Source: Candidatus Jordarchaeia archaeon
GTDB lineage: Archaea; Asgardarchaeota; Jordiarchaeia; Jordiarchaeales; Jordiarchaeaceae
DNA: 35,482 nt
Assembly: GCA_029856435.1 (NCBI GenBank)
Contig: JAHQXB010000165.1
Location: 1-35,482, forward strand
Reading direction: 5' to 3'
The position numbers were made by a program, and so were the translations under genes. Within the stretch, counting starts at the first letter, position 1. Every line of letters starts with the position of its first letter. The notes beneath the pieces are model-generated. The model was not told the origin of the DNA, made no database searches, and saw nothing but the letters and a program-made list of their open reading frames with translations. This document shows, piece after piece, positions 15,513 through 24,192 of the stretch.

Positions 15513-16037
15513 CTACCCTTCTCCTTCAGCCTCTCCCTTCTCCACGAGCTTAACATAATCCGCATTGACTTTAACAGGAATGGGGTTAGTAGCCTCTATT
15601 AGTTCTATTACCACTTCTCCTTTGTCGGTATCTATTCTTGTCACTTTAGCCTTTTCGCCTTTAAATGGACCTCCTACTATTTCTACTATGTCTCCTTTGT
15701 TAATTCCCTCGATTGAGGGTTTAGGTATTAAGAAGTCGTCTAGTTCTTCAATGTTTATTTTCCCGACCACTTTTCCTCTTACGTGAGGTATGCCAGTGAT
15801 TATTCTATTTACCTCTCTTTGGCTGGGGGCTTCAACGAATAGGTAGCCGCTGAGAGACTCGGGTGCTAGTATGGCTTTGATGTTTGTTGAGGGGTTGCCC
15901 TCTACTCTTTTCTCAATTAATGCGGCTACGCTCTTTTCTTGAGAAATTGTGGTTCTTAAAGCAAATATGCTCGTTTTTCTGGAATCTTTTTTTTCATCCT
16001 TAGTTTCATTCTTTTTAGAACCTTTTTCCTTCATCAT
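15513..16037 (-). CDS. spt5: Transcription elongation factor Spt5 (NusG homologue)
   Basis: 174 aa. After a Lys-rich N-terminal tail (about 20 residues) comes the NGN domain (TSIFALRTTISQEKSVAALIEKR through the LSGYLFVEAPS segment). It binds the RNA polymerase clamp with Spt4. A KOW domain (INKGDIVEIVGGPFKGEKAKVTRID) follows and contacts RNA or the ribosome. The acidic tail GEAEGEG is short. The ATG pair at its start follows GAGGGG. It lies only 7 bp after secE, the standard archaeal secE-spt5 unit. Confidence 0.96.
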   Translation of the reverse strand: MMKEKGSKKNETKDEKKDSRKTSIFALRTTISQEKSVAALIEKRVEGNPSTNIKAILAPESLSGYLFVEAPSQREVNRIITGIPHVRGKVVGKINIEELDDFLIPKPSIEGINKGDIVEIVGGPFKGEKAKVTRIDTDKGEVVIELIEATNPIPVKVNADYVKLVEKGEAEGEG

Positions 16038-16044
16038 TTTCCCC

Positions 16045-16245
16045 TCAAATGTATATTATCGTGCTGGGTCTGATTATGGGGAGGAAGGCATTTACGAAGA
16101 GCATAGTGATTACGAATGCTAGTGCCCCTATTATGATTATGCCTAATACGCAGACTCTGATTATGGCCCACATTTCTTTGCGGGTAGGATATCTGGCGAG
16201 TTTGAATAATCGTCTGGATCTCCTGATAAAACCAATTATACCCAT
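16045..16245 (-). CDS. secE: Preprotein translocase subunit SecE (Sec61 gamma)
   Basis: 66 aa with one transmembrane helix (about residues 28-52: IRVCVLGIIIIGALAFVITM) after a basic amphipathic segment (RRSRRLFKLARYPTRKEMW). This is the archaeal/eukaryotic Sec61-gamma plan. It clamps the two halves of SecY in the membrane. GGAGG precedes the ATG with good spacing. Its place directly before spt5 confirms the assignment despite the small size. Confidence 0.93.
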   Translation of the reverse strand: MGIIGFIRRSRRLFKLARYPTRKEMWAIIRVCVLGIIIIGALAFVITMLFVNAFLPIIRPSTIIYI

Positions 16246-16457
16246 TTGCTGGCCTCCGATGCTTACCCATATCCTTTTTGGAGGGGTAGTGTTAGCTAAA
16301 TAGGGTGTTAACTTGGTATCTTTTAAATTTAATTGAATTTATAACTTCCCCAACTGCCTTTATATTCGCAGTAATTAAGTTTTTTAAATAAAACAAAAAT
16401 AATCCAACACGCATCCTCTACTGGCTTCCCATATACCTTTTAGATAGATTTTGTTTT

Positions 16458-17513
16458 TTAGGCTTCGGTGTCTTTGATTAGCTTCTCAACGTAGGGTAGT
16501 GATACAGCGCTGATAATTATTGTCACACGTAGAGTATCTTTTAGGTTTGGATTTATGTTAGCACCCCAAATCACTTCTGAGTTAGGGTTTACTTTTTCTG
16601 ATACCTTTCTTACTATTAATTCTGCTTCTCTGATTGTTAGATTTTGATCGCCAGTTATGTTTATTAATGCTGCTCTGGCATCTTTGGCATCAACATCTAG
16701 TAGAGGGTTTCCTAAAGCCTTTTCAACTGCTTGGCAGGCTCTATCTCCACCACTTGACTCTCCAACCCCAATAAATGCAACTCCACTATTTTTGACTACT
16801 GTTCTTATATCTGCGAGGTCGACATTTACGAGACCCGGTTTTATGATTAGTTCAGATATTGAATTCACTCCCTTTATTAGAACTTCATCTGCGAGACTAA
16901 ATGCTTCTGTAAGGGAAATTTTGTCCGCTATCCCCAATAGTTTTTCGTTGGGTATAACGACTATCGTGTCTGAAGCTCGGTGCAGTTTTTTAAGTCCCTC
17001 CACTGCACTTTGCCAGCGCTTTTTGCCCTCTATTAGGAAGGGAAGGAAGCATATTGAGATAGTGAGTGCACTCGATTTTCGGGCGACTTCAGCGATTATG
17101 GGCGCTGCTCCGGTTCCGGTTCCCCCTCCTAACCCACATGTGACAAAAACCACTTCTGCCGAAACAGCCTTCTTTATATCCTCCAAGCTTTCTTGGGCCG
17201 CCGCCATACCTATTTCCGGATTATTACCTGCTCCCAATCCTCCAGTTAGTTTTTTACCTATTAACAACTTGTAATCCGCGTTTGTATAAAGTAAATCTTG
17301 CGCATCGGTATTTACCGCAATAGTTTCAATGCCTTCAACTTTACACTTAGTCAGCCTAGTGACTGCATTATTACCCGCCCCTCCCACGCCAAAAACTTGA
17401 ACCTTTGCTTTAGCTTTGTTAAGTATAGCGGAAAGTTGCTGGTCAACAGTCTTAGAATTAAATAATTCTTTATAGCATGATCCGTCAGTATTTGCCTCAG
17501 AAACCGAGTTCAT
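16458..17513 (-). CDS. ftsZ: Cell-division GTPase FtsZ
   Basis: 351 aa from ATG 17513, preceded by GGAGTGAG; a GTG three codons earlier overlaps that site. It is a tubulin-fold GTPase that polymerises into the division ring. The phosphate loop GVGGAGNNAV, the signature GGGTGTG (about 129-135 in this numbering), DTIVVIPNEKLL and the catalytic synergy loop NVDLADIRTV are all present. It should therefore bind and hydrolyse GTP. The C-terminus ends shortly after the globular domain (PYVEKLIKDTEA) with no long linker or obvious conserved tail peptide. The likely anchor, SepF, is encoded 13 kb away beside Vps4. It lies upstream of secE-spt5. Confidence 0.97.
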   Translation of the reverse strand: MNSVSEANTDGSCYKELFNSKTVDQQLSAILNKAKAKVQVFGVGGAGNNAVTRLTKCKVEGIETIAVNTDAQDLLYTNADYKLLIGKKLTGGLGAGNNPEIGMAAAQESLEDIKKAVSAEVVFVTCGLGGGTGTGAAPIIAEVARKSSALTISICFLPFLIEGKKRWQSAVEGLKKLHRASDTIVVIPNEKLLGIADKISLTEAFSLADEVLIKGVNSISELIIKPGLVNVDLADIRTVVKNSGVAFIGVGESSGGDRACQAVEKALGNPLLDVDAKDARAALINITGDQNLTIREAELIVRKVSEKVNPNSEVIWGANINPNLKDTLRVTIIISAVSLPYVEKLIKDTEA

Positions 17514-17645
17514 ATCACTCACTCCCTACATGCTAAGAATTCATAACTCAAAAATAAAAACTTAATAATATTCAAGTATTACTAACATATTGTTCTGGCA
17601 ACCCCAACACATAATCGTGTGTGAACTTATTTGGTGGAATAACAA

Positions 17646-18482
17646 TTGATACTCATTGTTAGTTCTGTCAAAGATGTAGCGGGGATGAATATTTCTGAGA
17701 GACTGAGGGAGAGATTCGATTTTGTTGAAGTTGAAGCGGAGAATGGCGAACATAGAAGGTGGATAGGAAAAACCAGCAGGGCAAAAGTGGTTTTAGTGCA
17801 ACGTTGGGAGGAAATCCTATACTGCGAAAATTTAGAAAAAATTTATACCCCCGAACTCATAATTTTTGCAAGCAGACATACTAGTGTCACCGGAGAACCA
17901 ACATTAACTGTGCATGTCTCAGGTAACTTTGGCGAAGCTGAATATGGGGGATCGCCTAGAACATTATCGGTAGCCCCTCCTCTTCGTCTGAAATCTGCTC
18001 TTTTAAAACTCTATGAAATGAAAAGTGACTTGGGATTAGATTTTGAGGTTTCCCAAGAACAGACGCACCATGGCCCCACGGTTTTATGTCCCTCATTTTT
18101 TATCGAAATAGGGAGTTCTGAAAAACAGTGGAGAAATGAGATTGCGGGGGCGGTCGTAGCTGAAACAATAATTAGTGTTCTTCAAAGTCCGGATAGAGAT
18201 TGGAGTATAGCGGCGGGTTTTGGTGGCGGACACTACGCCCCAAAATTCTCTCAAATTAATCTCAATACTGAATTTGCCGTGGGCCACATAGCCTCAAAGT
18301 ATTATACCCATCTTCTCGATGAATATATGCTAAAACAGATAGTTGATAGAACTGTTGGGGAATTGAAATTTTTCATTATAGACTGGAAAGGCGTGAAATC
18401 AGAGGAAAGAACAAAAATAATTGAATTCGCAGAAAATAACAAAATAGAAGTCTTAAAAACAAAAGACATACCCACTATTTAG
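17646..18482 (+). CDS. dtdA: D-aminoacyl-tRNA deacylase DtdA
   Basis: 278 aa. It hydrolyses D-amino acids wrongly attached to tRNA, a proofreading step. This is the archaeal/plant (GEK1) type, unrelated to bacterial Dtd. Family blocks visible: ELIIFASRHTSVTGEPTLTVHVSGN, GGSPRTLSVAPP, the metal-binding EQTHHGPT, and the GFGGGHYAPKF motif. These His/Glu residues hold the catalytic zinc. The start is TTG at 17646 (MILIVSSVKD), with GGTGG upstream. It is divergent from ftsZ and fits the many tRNA-quality genes in this window. Confidence 0.95.
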   Translation: MILIVSSVKDVAGMNISERLRERFDFVEVEAENGEHRRWIGKTSRAKVVLVQRWEEILYCENLEKIYTPELIIFASRHTSVTGEPTLTVHVSGNFGEAEYGGSPRTLSVAPPLRLKSALLKLYEMKSDLGLDFEVSQEQTHHGPTVLCPSFFIEIGSSEKQWRNEIAGAVVAETIISVLQSPDRDWSIAAGFGGGHYAPKFSQINLNTEFAVGHIASKYYTHLLDEYMLKQIVDRTVGELKFFIIDWKGVKSEERTKIIEFAENNKIEVLKTKDIPTI

Positions 18483-18529
18483 AATGACTATTTTTGGAAG
18501 TTAAAAAATTTCTTTAACTGTGGGCTATG

Positions 18530-19408
18530 TTACCCTGCAAGTGTTAATAGTACTATCCCCAATGTTGCTAGTATTGCTCCCACAGCTATTCGCAGCGTAA
18601 TTTTTTCCCTGATGATGTAAAATGAGAACACTGTTGAGAACAGTGGAGTAACTGAAGAAATGGCTGTAGAACGTGTGGCTCCTATAAGCGAGATTCCCGC
18701 TAAAAAGGCTATTCCCCCTATTCCAATGGCTATTACTCCTGCCAATCCCAGAATCAGCCATTCTCTGAGGCTTGTTTTAGCAAGTATTTTTCCTCTCCCT
18801 GAAAAAAGAATCACTACTGCTAAAATACCTACAAGTAGAGGCAATCTGATGGCATTAGCTAAATAGTAATTAATACCCTCTAATGCTAAATCTAACAAAA
18901 TGATTCCTATCGACCAAGTTATCGCCGTTATTATCGCTAGTATAACCCCTTTTTTATCGTTTTTTGTGTTTGTGGAGTTTTGGGAATTGTTTTTGCTAAG
19001 AAGCCAAATTGCAACGACAACAATTACGACACCCATAATTGTTAATAGTTGTGGAGTTTCTTCCAAAAAAATGATGGAGAAAACTGCGGTAAAGAGTGGA
19101 TATGTGCTCGTGATAGGAACTGCGCGGCCCACCCCAATATATTTCAGAGATAGAAAATATACTCCGTCTCCGATTCCCAGACCCGTGAAGGTTCCTAAAA
19201 CTAAATAAATCAAACTCCCATAAGGAAGGTACGAGATCTTCCAGAATTCACCTATAAGCAGTACTAATACAAAAACAAATATCGCTGCTGGAATTGTTCT
19301 TATAAAATTAGCTAAAATTGCATCTACCTTCTCGAGGGATTTTTTATAAAGTATCGCTGAAATGGCCCAGCACAGCGCCGCCGACAATGATGCTATTTCA
19401 CCAATCAA
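18530..19408 (-). CDS. EamA/DMT-family transporter
   Basis: 292 aa with about ten hydrophobic helices in two tandem repeats of five, split by a polar loop (SKNNSQNSTNTKNDKK, about residues 138-153). Each repeat has the EamA pattern: an early Trp-containing helix (LSAALCWAISAILYKKS and ITAITWSIGIILL) and a late P/S-rich helix (VPITSTYPLFTAVFSIIFLEE and SSVTPLFSTVFSFYIIREK). Relatives export or exchange small metabolites such as amino acids or sugars; the substrate cannot be predicted. It is convergent with dtdA and about 130 bp downstream of argF on the same strand. Confidence 0.88.
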   Translation of the reverse strand: MIGEIASLSAALCWAISAILYKKSLEKVDAILANFIRTIPAAIFVFVLVLLIGEFWKISYLPYGSLIYLVLGTFTGLGIGDGVYFLSLKYIGVGRAVPITSTYPLFTAVFSIIFLEETPQLLTIMGVVIVVVAIWLLSKNNSQNSTNTKNDKKGVILAIITAITWSIGIILLDLALEGINYYLANAIRLPLLVGILAVVILFSGRGKILAKTSLREWLILGLAGVIAIGIGGIAFLAGISLIGATRSTAISSVTPLFSTVFSFYIIREKITLRIAVGAILATLGIVLLTLAG

Positions 19409-19537
19409 GCAACACCACAGACCTTTACGGGCTTTCCTAAGTTTGGTTTATATCTTTCAGTGAGTGCCGCTTTTAAAGAATGTGTAACTTGAAATATTAA
19501 TTCATTTTGCTCCCGCTTGTTCTGTTATTCCTTATTT

Positions 19538-20449
19538 TTAAAACAGCTGAATGAAAATAGCTTTTTGTGCGTGTAGTCTGTTTTCAGCTTGGTCCCAAAC
19601 AACCGATTGTTTTCCTTCCAAGACCTCTTCTGTTATTTCTTGTCCCCTGTGTGCTGGCAGGCAGTGCATAACAATAGCGTCGGGTGAAGCGTTTTCTAGT
19701 AGTTTGGTGTTAACCTGAAAATCTGGAATGAACGTTTTCAATCTTTCTTCTCTTTCTTTTTCGTTGCCCATACTTACGAATACATCTGTGTAAACTATGT
19801 CTGCGTCCTTTACGGCCACTTGGGGCGAGTTAGTTATTTCAACTTGGGACCCAGATTTTTTGGCGTTACTTTTAGCCTTTTCAACAATCTCTTTTTTTGG
19901 CTCGTATCTTTTAGGCGATCCAACGCAAATATTTAAACCAATTTTTGTGCAGCCGATCAATAGGGAGTTGCAAACATTGTTTCCATCGCCTATATAGGCT
20001 AATTTCAATCCTTCCAATTTTCTCTTCTTTTCCTTAATGGTAAGAATATCCGCTAGTATTTGGCAAGGATGGTAAAGATTGCTTAGCGCGTTTATTACCG
20101 GTACTCCTGAATACTTTGCGAGTTCTACCAAATCGTTATGTTCGTAGACTCTTGCAACAATACCATCCACATATCTTCCTAAAACTCTAGCTGTATCTCT
20201 AACAGGTTCGCCCCTACTGAGTTGCAGTTCGTCTCCCCTCAGAAAAATGAAGTTCCCCCCAAGCTGGTTCACCGCCACCTCAAACGAAACACGTGTTCTA
20301 GTTGAAGGCTTTTCAAATATTGCAGCAATGTTTTTTCCTCTGAGAACTTGAGACTTCACCTTTCCCGACTTCACCTTTTCTGCAGTAGCTATAAGTTTAT
20401 GTATCTCGTCGGAAGAAAAGTCATCTAAAGTGAGAAAATGTCTAACCAA
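19538..20449 (-). CDS. argF: Ornithine carbamoyltransferase
   Basis: 303 aa. It joins carbamoyl phosphate and ornithine to make citrulline in arginine synthesis. The carbamoyl-phosphate site STRTR (49-53) and HPCQ (127-130) are present. So are the ornithine-side DVFVSMG (222-228, DVWVSMG in many relatives) and HCLPAHR (262-268). The HCLP Cys and SMG loop distinguish it from aspartate carbamoyltransferase. Its start lies 14 bp after the ftsY stop, so it is probably the last gene of the long translation/folding operon despite its unrelated function. Confidence 0.96.
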   Translation of the reverse strand: MVRHFLTLDDFSSDEIHKLIATAEKVKSGKVKSQVLRGKNIAAIFEKPSTRTRVSFEVAVNQLGGNFIFLRGDELQLSRGEPVRDTARVLGRYVDGIVARVYEHNDLVELAKYSGVPVINALSNLYHPCQILADILTIKEKKRKLEGLKLAYIGDGNNVCNSLLIGCTKIGLNICVGSPKRYEPKKEIVEKAKSNAKKSGSQVEITNSPQVAVKDADIVYTDVFVSMGNEKEREERLKTFIPDFQVNTKLLENASPDAIVMHCLPAHRGQEITEEVLEGKQSVVWDQAENRLHAQKAIFIQLF

Positions 20450-20463
20450 AGAATTTCCTCCTC

Positions 20464-21378
20464 CTAATTCCCTAGAATTTTATCTGTAAACCACTCTGGG
20501 TTAAATGGTTCCAAATCCTTATAATCTTGACCTACTCCCACAAAGATAATGGGTTTTTTAGTAGCATAAACAATTGAAAGGGCAACCCCCCCTTTTGTAT
20601 CTGCATCAACTTTGGCAAGTATAGACGCGTCAATTTGTATAGCTTCATTAAACTTCTCCGCTTGTTCAACTGCATCGTTTCCTGTTAAAGCGTCACCGAC
20701 AAATATTTTTAGATCTGGATTAATTACGCGAACGATCTTCTTCATCTCGTCTAAGAGGTTTACGTTGGTTTGTATTCTGCCAGCGGTGTCTATTAAAACA
20801 ACATTTATGCCTCTCGCCTCAGCGTGTTTAACAGCATCAAATGCTACTGCTGTGGCGTCTGAATGATACCTATGTTTTATCACTCTAACACCTAGATTTT
20901 TTGCGTGTTTCTCTATTTGTTCAATACTACCTGCTCTATAAGTATCTGAAGCAGCTAAAACACAACTGAACCCTTTTTTCTGAAAAGCGTAAGCCAGTTT
21001 AGCTAAAGTTGTGGTCTTTCCTGTACCGTTTATTCCCACAAAAATTATTATAAGTGGCTTTTTTTCTAATTTCTTCTCCTTTGCCATACTGAAAATATCA
21101 ATATCATGTCCTCCGCTGAGAACCTTATAGATTGCCTTTCTTAAAGCATCATTTACCTTCTCGTAGGGGTTCTCGAATCTGCCGACCCTCTCTCCCATTA
21201 ACTCCTTTTTTATGTCGTTTGCGATTAATTCTGCCACCTTTACCGATACATCGTTCTGTATAAGTGTCAGCTGTAAGTCCCATAAAACTTCGTCTAAGCT
21301 TTTCTCGCTTAACTCCTTTGTACTCAGTTTTTCAACTACTTTACCCAAACTAGTCTTTAATTTTTCGAACACTAACAA
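20464..21378 (-). CDS. ftsY: Signal-recognition-particle receptor FtsY
   Basis: 304 aa. An N domain of helices (1-100) is followed by the SRP GTPase domain: G1 GINGTGKT (115-122), insertion-box region DTYRAGSIEQ (145-154), DTAGR (197-201), then AKVDADTKGG and GVGQDYKDLEPF. It pairs with Ffh on the membrane to deliver ribosomes to SecYE. The acidic A domain found in bacteria is absent, as usual in archaea. It follows prefoldin alpha after about 70 bp in the archaeal order L31e-eIF6-LX-PfdA-FtsY. Confidence 0.97.
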   Translation of the reverse strand: MLVFEKLKTSLGKVVEKLSTKELSEKSLDEVLWDLQLTLIQNDVSVKVAELIANDIKKELMGERVGRFENPYEKVNDALRKAIYKVLSGGHDIDIFSMAKEKKLEKKPLIIIFVGINGTGKTTTLAKLAYAFQKKGFSCVLAASDTYRAGSIEQIEKHAKNLGVRVIKHRYHSDATAVAFDAVKHAEARGINVVLIDTAGRIQTNVNLLDEMKKIVRVINPDLKIFVGDALTGNDAVEQAEKFNEAIQIDASILAKVDADTKGGVALSIVYATKKPIIFVGVGQDYKDLEPFNPEWFTDKILGN

Positions 21379-21447
21379 TCCACCATAGATGCATAATTAG
21401 TGAAATTTCTAAAAATTAGTTTAAAAGTATTTTTAAAATAAAAATAT

Positions 21448-21870
21448 TCAGCCTCTAATTTTAGCAACGAGAGTCTGCGCTTTTCTGTTTAACTCATTAA
21501 TTTTGTTCGCTATCTCCTGCAATTGTTGTCCTGTAGCTTGCAGCGCGTTTTGAAGAGCCATAGATCTCTGATCTAGGCTGAGCTGCGCTCCCGTGATATC
21601 CTTATCCACAGCCACCTCTGCACCGATGGTTGTTATCACTTTTTTAATATCAATTATCTTCGCCCTTACATAGACACCCGATCCTAAAGGCATAAGAACC
21701 TCGTTATCCTCAGTAACGTTTTTGAGTTCGTCTAGGGACTCTGCAGTTAAAGCTATTTCTTGCAACGAAGCATTTATTAAATCTATTCTCCTTTGCAAAA
21801 TACGTGCCTGCTGCTCATAGGCATTCAATTCTGCAATAATTCTTTCCAAATTACGTTCATCTTCTGACAT
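21448..21870 (-). CDS. pfdA: Prefoldin alpha subunit
   Basis: 140 aa: two long coiled-coil helices (about 1-50 and 90-140) joined by beta strands (DNEVLMPLGSGVYVRAKIID, DKDITGAQ). In the alpha2-beta4 prefoldin, the alpha subunits form the core from which coiled coils reach to hold unfolded proteins for the thermosome. The conserved EVLMPLGSGVYVRA segment is diagnostic of the alpha class. It begins 4 bp after the L18a stop, so translation is likely coupled. Confidence 0.95.
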   Translation of the reverse strand: MSEDERNLERIIAELNAYEQQARILQRRIDLINASLQEIALTAESLDELKNVTEDNEVLMPLGSGVYVRAKIIDIKKVITTIGAEVAVDKDITGAQLSLDQRSMALQNALQATGQQLQEIANKINELNRKAQTLVAKIRG

Positions 21871-21874
21871 ATCT

Positions 21875-22126
21875 TCACGTCTCCAAGTTTGAAAAGTATC
21901 TTATAGTTGGGTCGCTGGCTTTGTTTGGGCTTATAACTGTTATTTCATCAAATTTAATGTGGTGCCTCTTTACTTTGTGGTTACTCCCGATTGTCGAGTA
22001 TATAATCTCTTTTGCCTCTTCCTCGTCTAATGCTCTGATTTCTCTAACAAATTTAAATTCCTCATTTTTACCCTTAAATCTTCCTTTTACTCTGAATACC
22101 TTCACGCTCACAGAATCTTTAGACAT
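21875..22126 (-). CDS. rpl18a: Ribosomal protein eL20/L18a (archaeal LX)
   Basis: 83 aa from the ATG at 22126, with GGAG 8 nt upstream; two other in-frame starts upstream lie on or before that site. The sequence VKVFRVKGRFKGKNEEFKFVREIRALDEEEAKEIIYSTIGSNHK matches the LX/L18a family of the 50S subunit. It is between eIF6 (17 bp before) and prefoldin alpha, the conserved archaeal context, which strengthens the call for such a short protein. Confidence 0.92.
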   Translation of the reverse strand: MSKDSVSVKVFRVKGRFKGKNEEFKFVREIRALDEEEAKEIIYSTIGSNHKVKRHHIKFDEITVISPNKASDPTIRYFSNLET

Positions 22127-22142
22127 ATTCATCTCTCCAACT

Positions 22143-22811
22143 CTATTCAAGATTTAGGGTCTGCCCTATCTGAAACATTTCAGGACCCGTGGTTTCTTTA
22201 CCCACTATAGCTCCCTTCGTGTTGGCTACTAGACCAACTTTTATATATGGGTTACCACAGTTAACTGTCCCTATACCCACAGGAGTTTTGAATTTATCGC
22301 TTAGCCATTCTAAATTTTTATCATCCGTTAAAGGATGCGCCAAAACTCCACTATTAGTTGCAACTGCTATGGAACCAACTAGGGGCGAGCCAGCTATACT
22401 TCCACGGTAAACATCAACTTCCAAGTTTTTCTTTATAATCTTTATGGCTTCATCACTAAACCCGGGATGAACTAAGGCGGCGTTATCATTAACAAGAACA
22501 GTGTTACCCAAGGCATTTATCTTACCAGGAACCCTATCTATGTTAATATCCAATTGACGCCTAATAATTTCAATCTCCTCATCAGTTGTAAACTCTGGAA
22601 CTATCAAACCCTTAGAATTTCCCGCAGCTAAAACCCCAATAATAAAGCTCTCACCTATACTCGCCTCCACAACCTCCACATCTAGAGTTCGCTCAATAAG
22701 ACTCTTGTTGGTCATCCTCCTAACTTTGGGTAAAATAACATAGCTTTCAGTGGCTAATATAAAAACGCCTATGTTAGAATCACCGAAAAAGCTACTCCTT
22801 ACGATAACCAA
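22143..22811 (-). CDS. eif6: Translation initiation/anti-association factor eIF6
   Basis: 222 aa from a TTG at 22809-22811 (VIVRSSFFGDSNIGVFILATESY). The longer open frame to 22937 would run into L31e and lacks family residues. It is a pentein-fold protein of five alpha/beta repeats. Recurrent blocks such as SFIIGVLAAGNSKGLIVP, LGNTVLVNDNAALVHP and VGSIAVATNSGVLAHP mark the pseudo-symmetry. It binds the 50S subunit at the L23/L14 face and blocks joining with 30S. It sits 17 bp after L31e in a conserved operon. Length matches archaeal relatives. Confidence 0.95.
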   Translation of the reverse strand: MVIVRSSFFGDSNIGVFILATESYVILPKVRRMTNKSLIERTLDVEVVEASIGESFIIGVLAAGNSKGLIVPEFTTDEEIEIIRRQLDINIDRVPGKINALGNTVLVNDNAALVHPGFSDEAIKIIKKNLEVDVYRGSIAGSPLVGSIAVATNSGVLAHPLTDDKNLEWLSDKFKTPVGIGTVNCGNPYIKVGLVANTKGAIVGKETTGPEMFQIGQTLNLE

Positions 22812-22827
22812 ATAGGGTCTACCCCAT

Positions 22828-23124
22828 TCATTCCTCAGCAGCAAGAGATACTTCAACAATCCCCTCCGAATCCTTAGAAGCCTTAACTCTAATCTTACGC
22901 GGAGGTTTTTCAATACCCCTCTCCCATATCTTTTCATTCACCTCTGGAAGAATAACAACATTATCTGACTTAAGATGCCTCATAATAAACCTTCTCAAAA
23001 TTCTTACCGCTTTAGTAGCCCTGCGATTGGGGGGAACATATCTAGCAGTTTTAAGCGGAACAGTATAAATGCGTTCCTCAACAATTTTTTTCTCCATACC
23101 CGGAGGCGCTTCTTCTTCAGACAT
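22828..23124 (-). CDS. rpl31e: Ribosomal protein eL31
   Basis: 98 aa from ATG 23124, 6 nt after GAGGTGA, which itself overlaps the L39e stop. The core EERIYTVPLKTARYVPPNRRATKAVRILRRFIMRHLK is the eL31 signature; it sits near the exit tunnel of the 50S subunit. There is a short acidic N-terminal tail (SEEEAPPG) and an acidic C-terminus. Co-transcription with L39e and eIF6 is the rule in archaea. Confidence 0.95.
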   Translation of the reverse strand: MSEEEAPPGMEKKIVEERIYTVPLKTARYVPPNRRATKAVRILRRFIMRHLKSDNVVILPEVNEKIWERGIEKPPRKIRVKASKDSEGIVEVSLAAEE

Positions 23125-23129
23125 ACCAT

Positions 23130-23285
23130 TCACCTCTGAAGGCGACTAGACCGCCAATGCCTACGCTTCGGATGGGTTCTCACCCTTCCCCTAGTCTTAA
23201 CAATAATCCAAGCAGGAACCGCAACATTTTGTTTGCCCGCCTTCCCCAACCTCAGCTTTTTTGGTAAGGGTTTATTTCTAGCCAT
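23130..23285 (-). CDS. rpl39e: Ribosomal protein eL39
   Basis: A 51-codon gene found by translating the gap between PDCD5 and L31e: [19 protein letters not shown], then [27 protein letters not shown]. The very basic sequence and the R-x-H-P-x-R-R-x-W-R-R/S tail are typical of eL39, which lines the peptide exit tunnel. The TGA stop at 23130-23132 lies within the ribosome site of L31e, so the two are translationally linked. Size and neighbours are exactly as expected. Confidence 0.95.
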   Translation of the reverse strand: MARNKPLPKKLRLGKAGKQNVAVPAWIIVKTRGRVRTHPKRRHWRSSRLQR

Positions 23286-23304
23286 TCAGAGTTCTCTCCC
23301 TTGT

Positions 23305-23643
23305 CTATCTGTACTTTACTTTAATGTCCCTTCTTCTCTCCTGCAACTGCCTAAGAATATTTTTCAACTGCTCGTCAGTTAGCGGTGCAGTAATTCTACC
23401 TGCCTGTGCCAACTGAATGAGCTGAATCTCTATTTGATCAGCAAAATCTGGCTTCACAATCTTAAGATTAGTAAGTCTGCTCCTAGCTTCAGGTGTCAAT
23501 ATCTGCCTCAAAACTGCCTGCTTCTGCGTTTCATATTCCCTTTGAGCTCTCTCCTGCCTTTGTGCTTCAGCTATCTGCTGCTGAAGCTGTAACATCCTAC
23601 GCCTTCTGATTTCCTCTATTTCTTCGTCTGACAAAGATGACAC
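23305..23643 (-). CDS. PDCD5-family DNA-binding protein
   Basis: 112 aa. A charged helical N-terminus (SDEEIEEIRRRRMLQLQQQIAEAQRQERAQ) is followed by the compact three-helix core (RQILTPEARSRLTNLKIVKPDFADQIEIQLIQLAQAGRI) and LTDEQLKNILRQL. This matches the archaeal homologues of human PDCD5, reported as double-stranded-DNA-binding proteins. Function in archaea is unclear; constant linkage to S19e and L39e suggests a tie to ribosome or chaperonin biology. It begins 4 bp after the S19e stop. Confidence 0.93.
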   Translation of the reverse strand: MSSLSDEEIEEIRRRRMLQLQQQIAEAQRQERAQREYETQKQAVLRQILTPEARSRLTNLKIVKPDFADQIEIQLIQLAQAGRITAPLTDEQLKNILRQLQERRRDIKVKYR

Positions 23644-23647
23644 ACCC

Positions 23648-24097
23648 TCAAATGAATAAAGTTGCTGCCTTCTCTAATTTAACATATACTTTATGAGCCG
23701 CCCTATCCAAGAGTGATCTTCCTTCGCTACTGATCCTCCTACCTTTTCTCTCCACCCTTTCTATCAAGCCCGCCTTTTCAAGTTGTTGGAACGCCTTCCT
23801 TATAATTGAACCACTACCCTTCACAGAGCGAGCTAACGCCACCTTCCTCCTCTTCCTTCCACCATACACCGTTCTCAGCCTTGAAACCCCTACGGGGCCA
23901 GTTAGATACACTTTCCTAAGAATCGAAGCACACCGAATATACCACCAGTCCGGCCTCTCCGGCGCTTTTTCCTTATGCACCCCAGTCTTCCAGAATTGGG
24001 AACCCGGTGGAGGTGACACCTCTGGATGATCACTTTTGAGAATTTCCGCCACCTCTTGAATGAGTTCCCATGCAGGTACATCATAGACTGTTGACAT
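23648..24097 (-). CDS. rps19e: Ribosomal protein eS19
   Basis: 149 aa. The family blocks PPPGSQFWKTGVHKEKAPERPDWWYIRCASILRKVYL and GPVGVSRLRTVYGGRKRR are clear, with a winged-helix C-terminal part (GSIIRKAFQQLEKAGLIERVERKGRRISSEGRSLLD). eS19 binds the head of the 30S subunit and is needed for late 16S maturation. It precedes PDCD5 and L39e on the minus strand. A 95-bp AT-rich gap separates it from the CRM-domain gene, so a promoter may sit there. Confidence 0.96.
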   Translation of the reverse strand: MSTVYDVPAWELIQEVAEILKSDHPEVSPPPGSQFWKTGVHKEKAPERPDWWYIRCASILRKVYLTGPVGVSRLRTVYGGRKRRKVALARSVKGSGSIIRKAFQQLEKAGLIERVERKGRRISSEGRSLLDRAAHKVYVKLEKAATLFI

Positions 24098-24192
24098 TCA
24101 AAACTCACCATTTTCTAGCTTGAGAACGGTAAAATATAACATCATCAGGTTATAAACATTTTTTCCAAAGATTATATAAATATGACGTATTA

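Noticed and set aside
22812..22937. Longer eIF6 start
   Set aside because: It would overlap L31e by over 100 bp and add residues that do not occur in eIF6 proteins; the TTG at 22811 gives the normal length.
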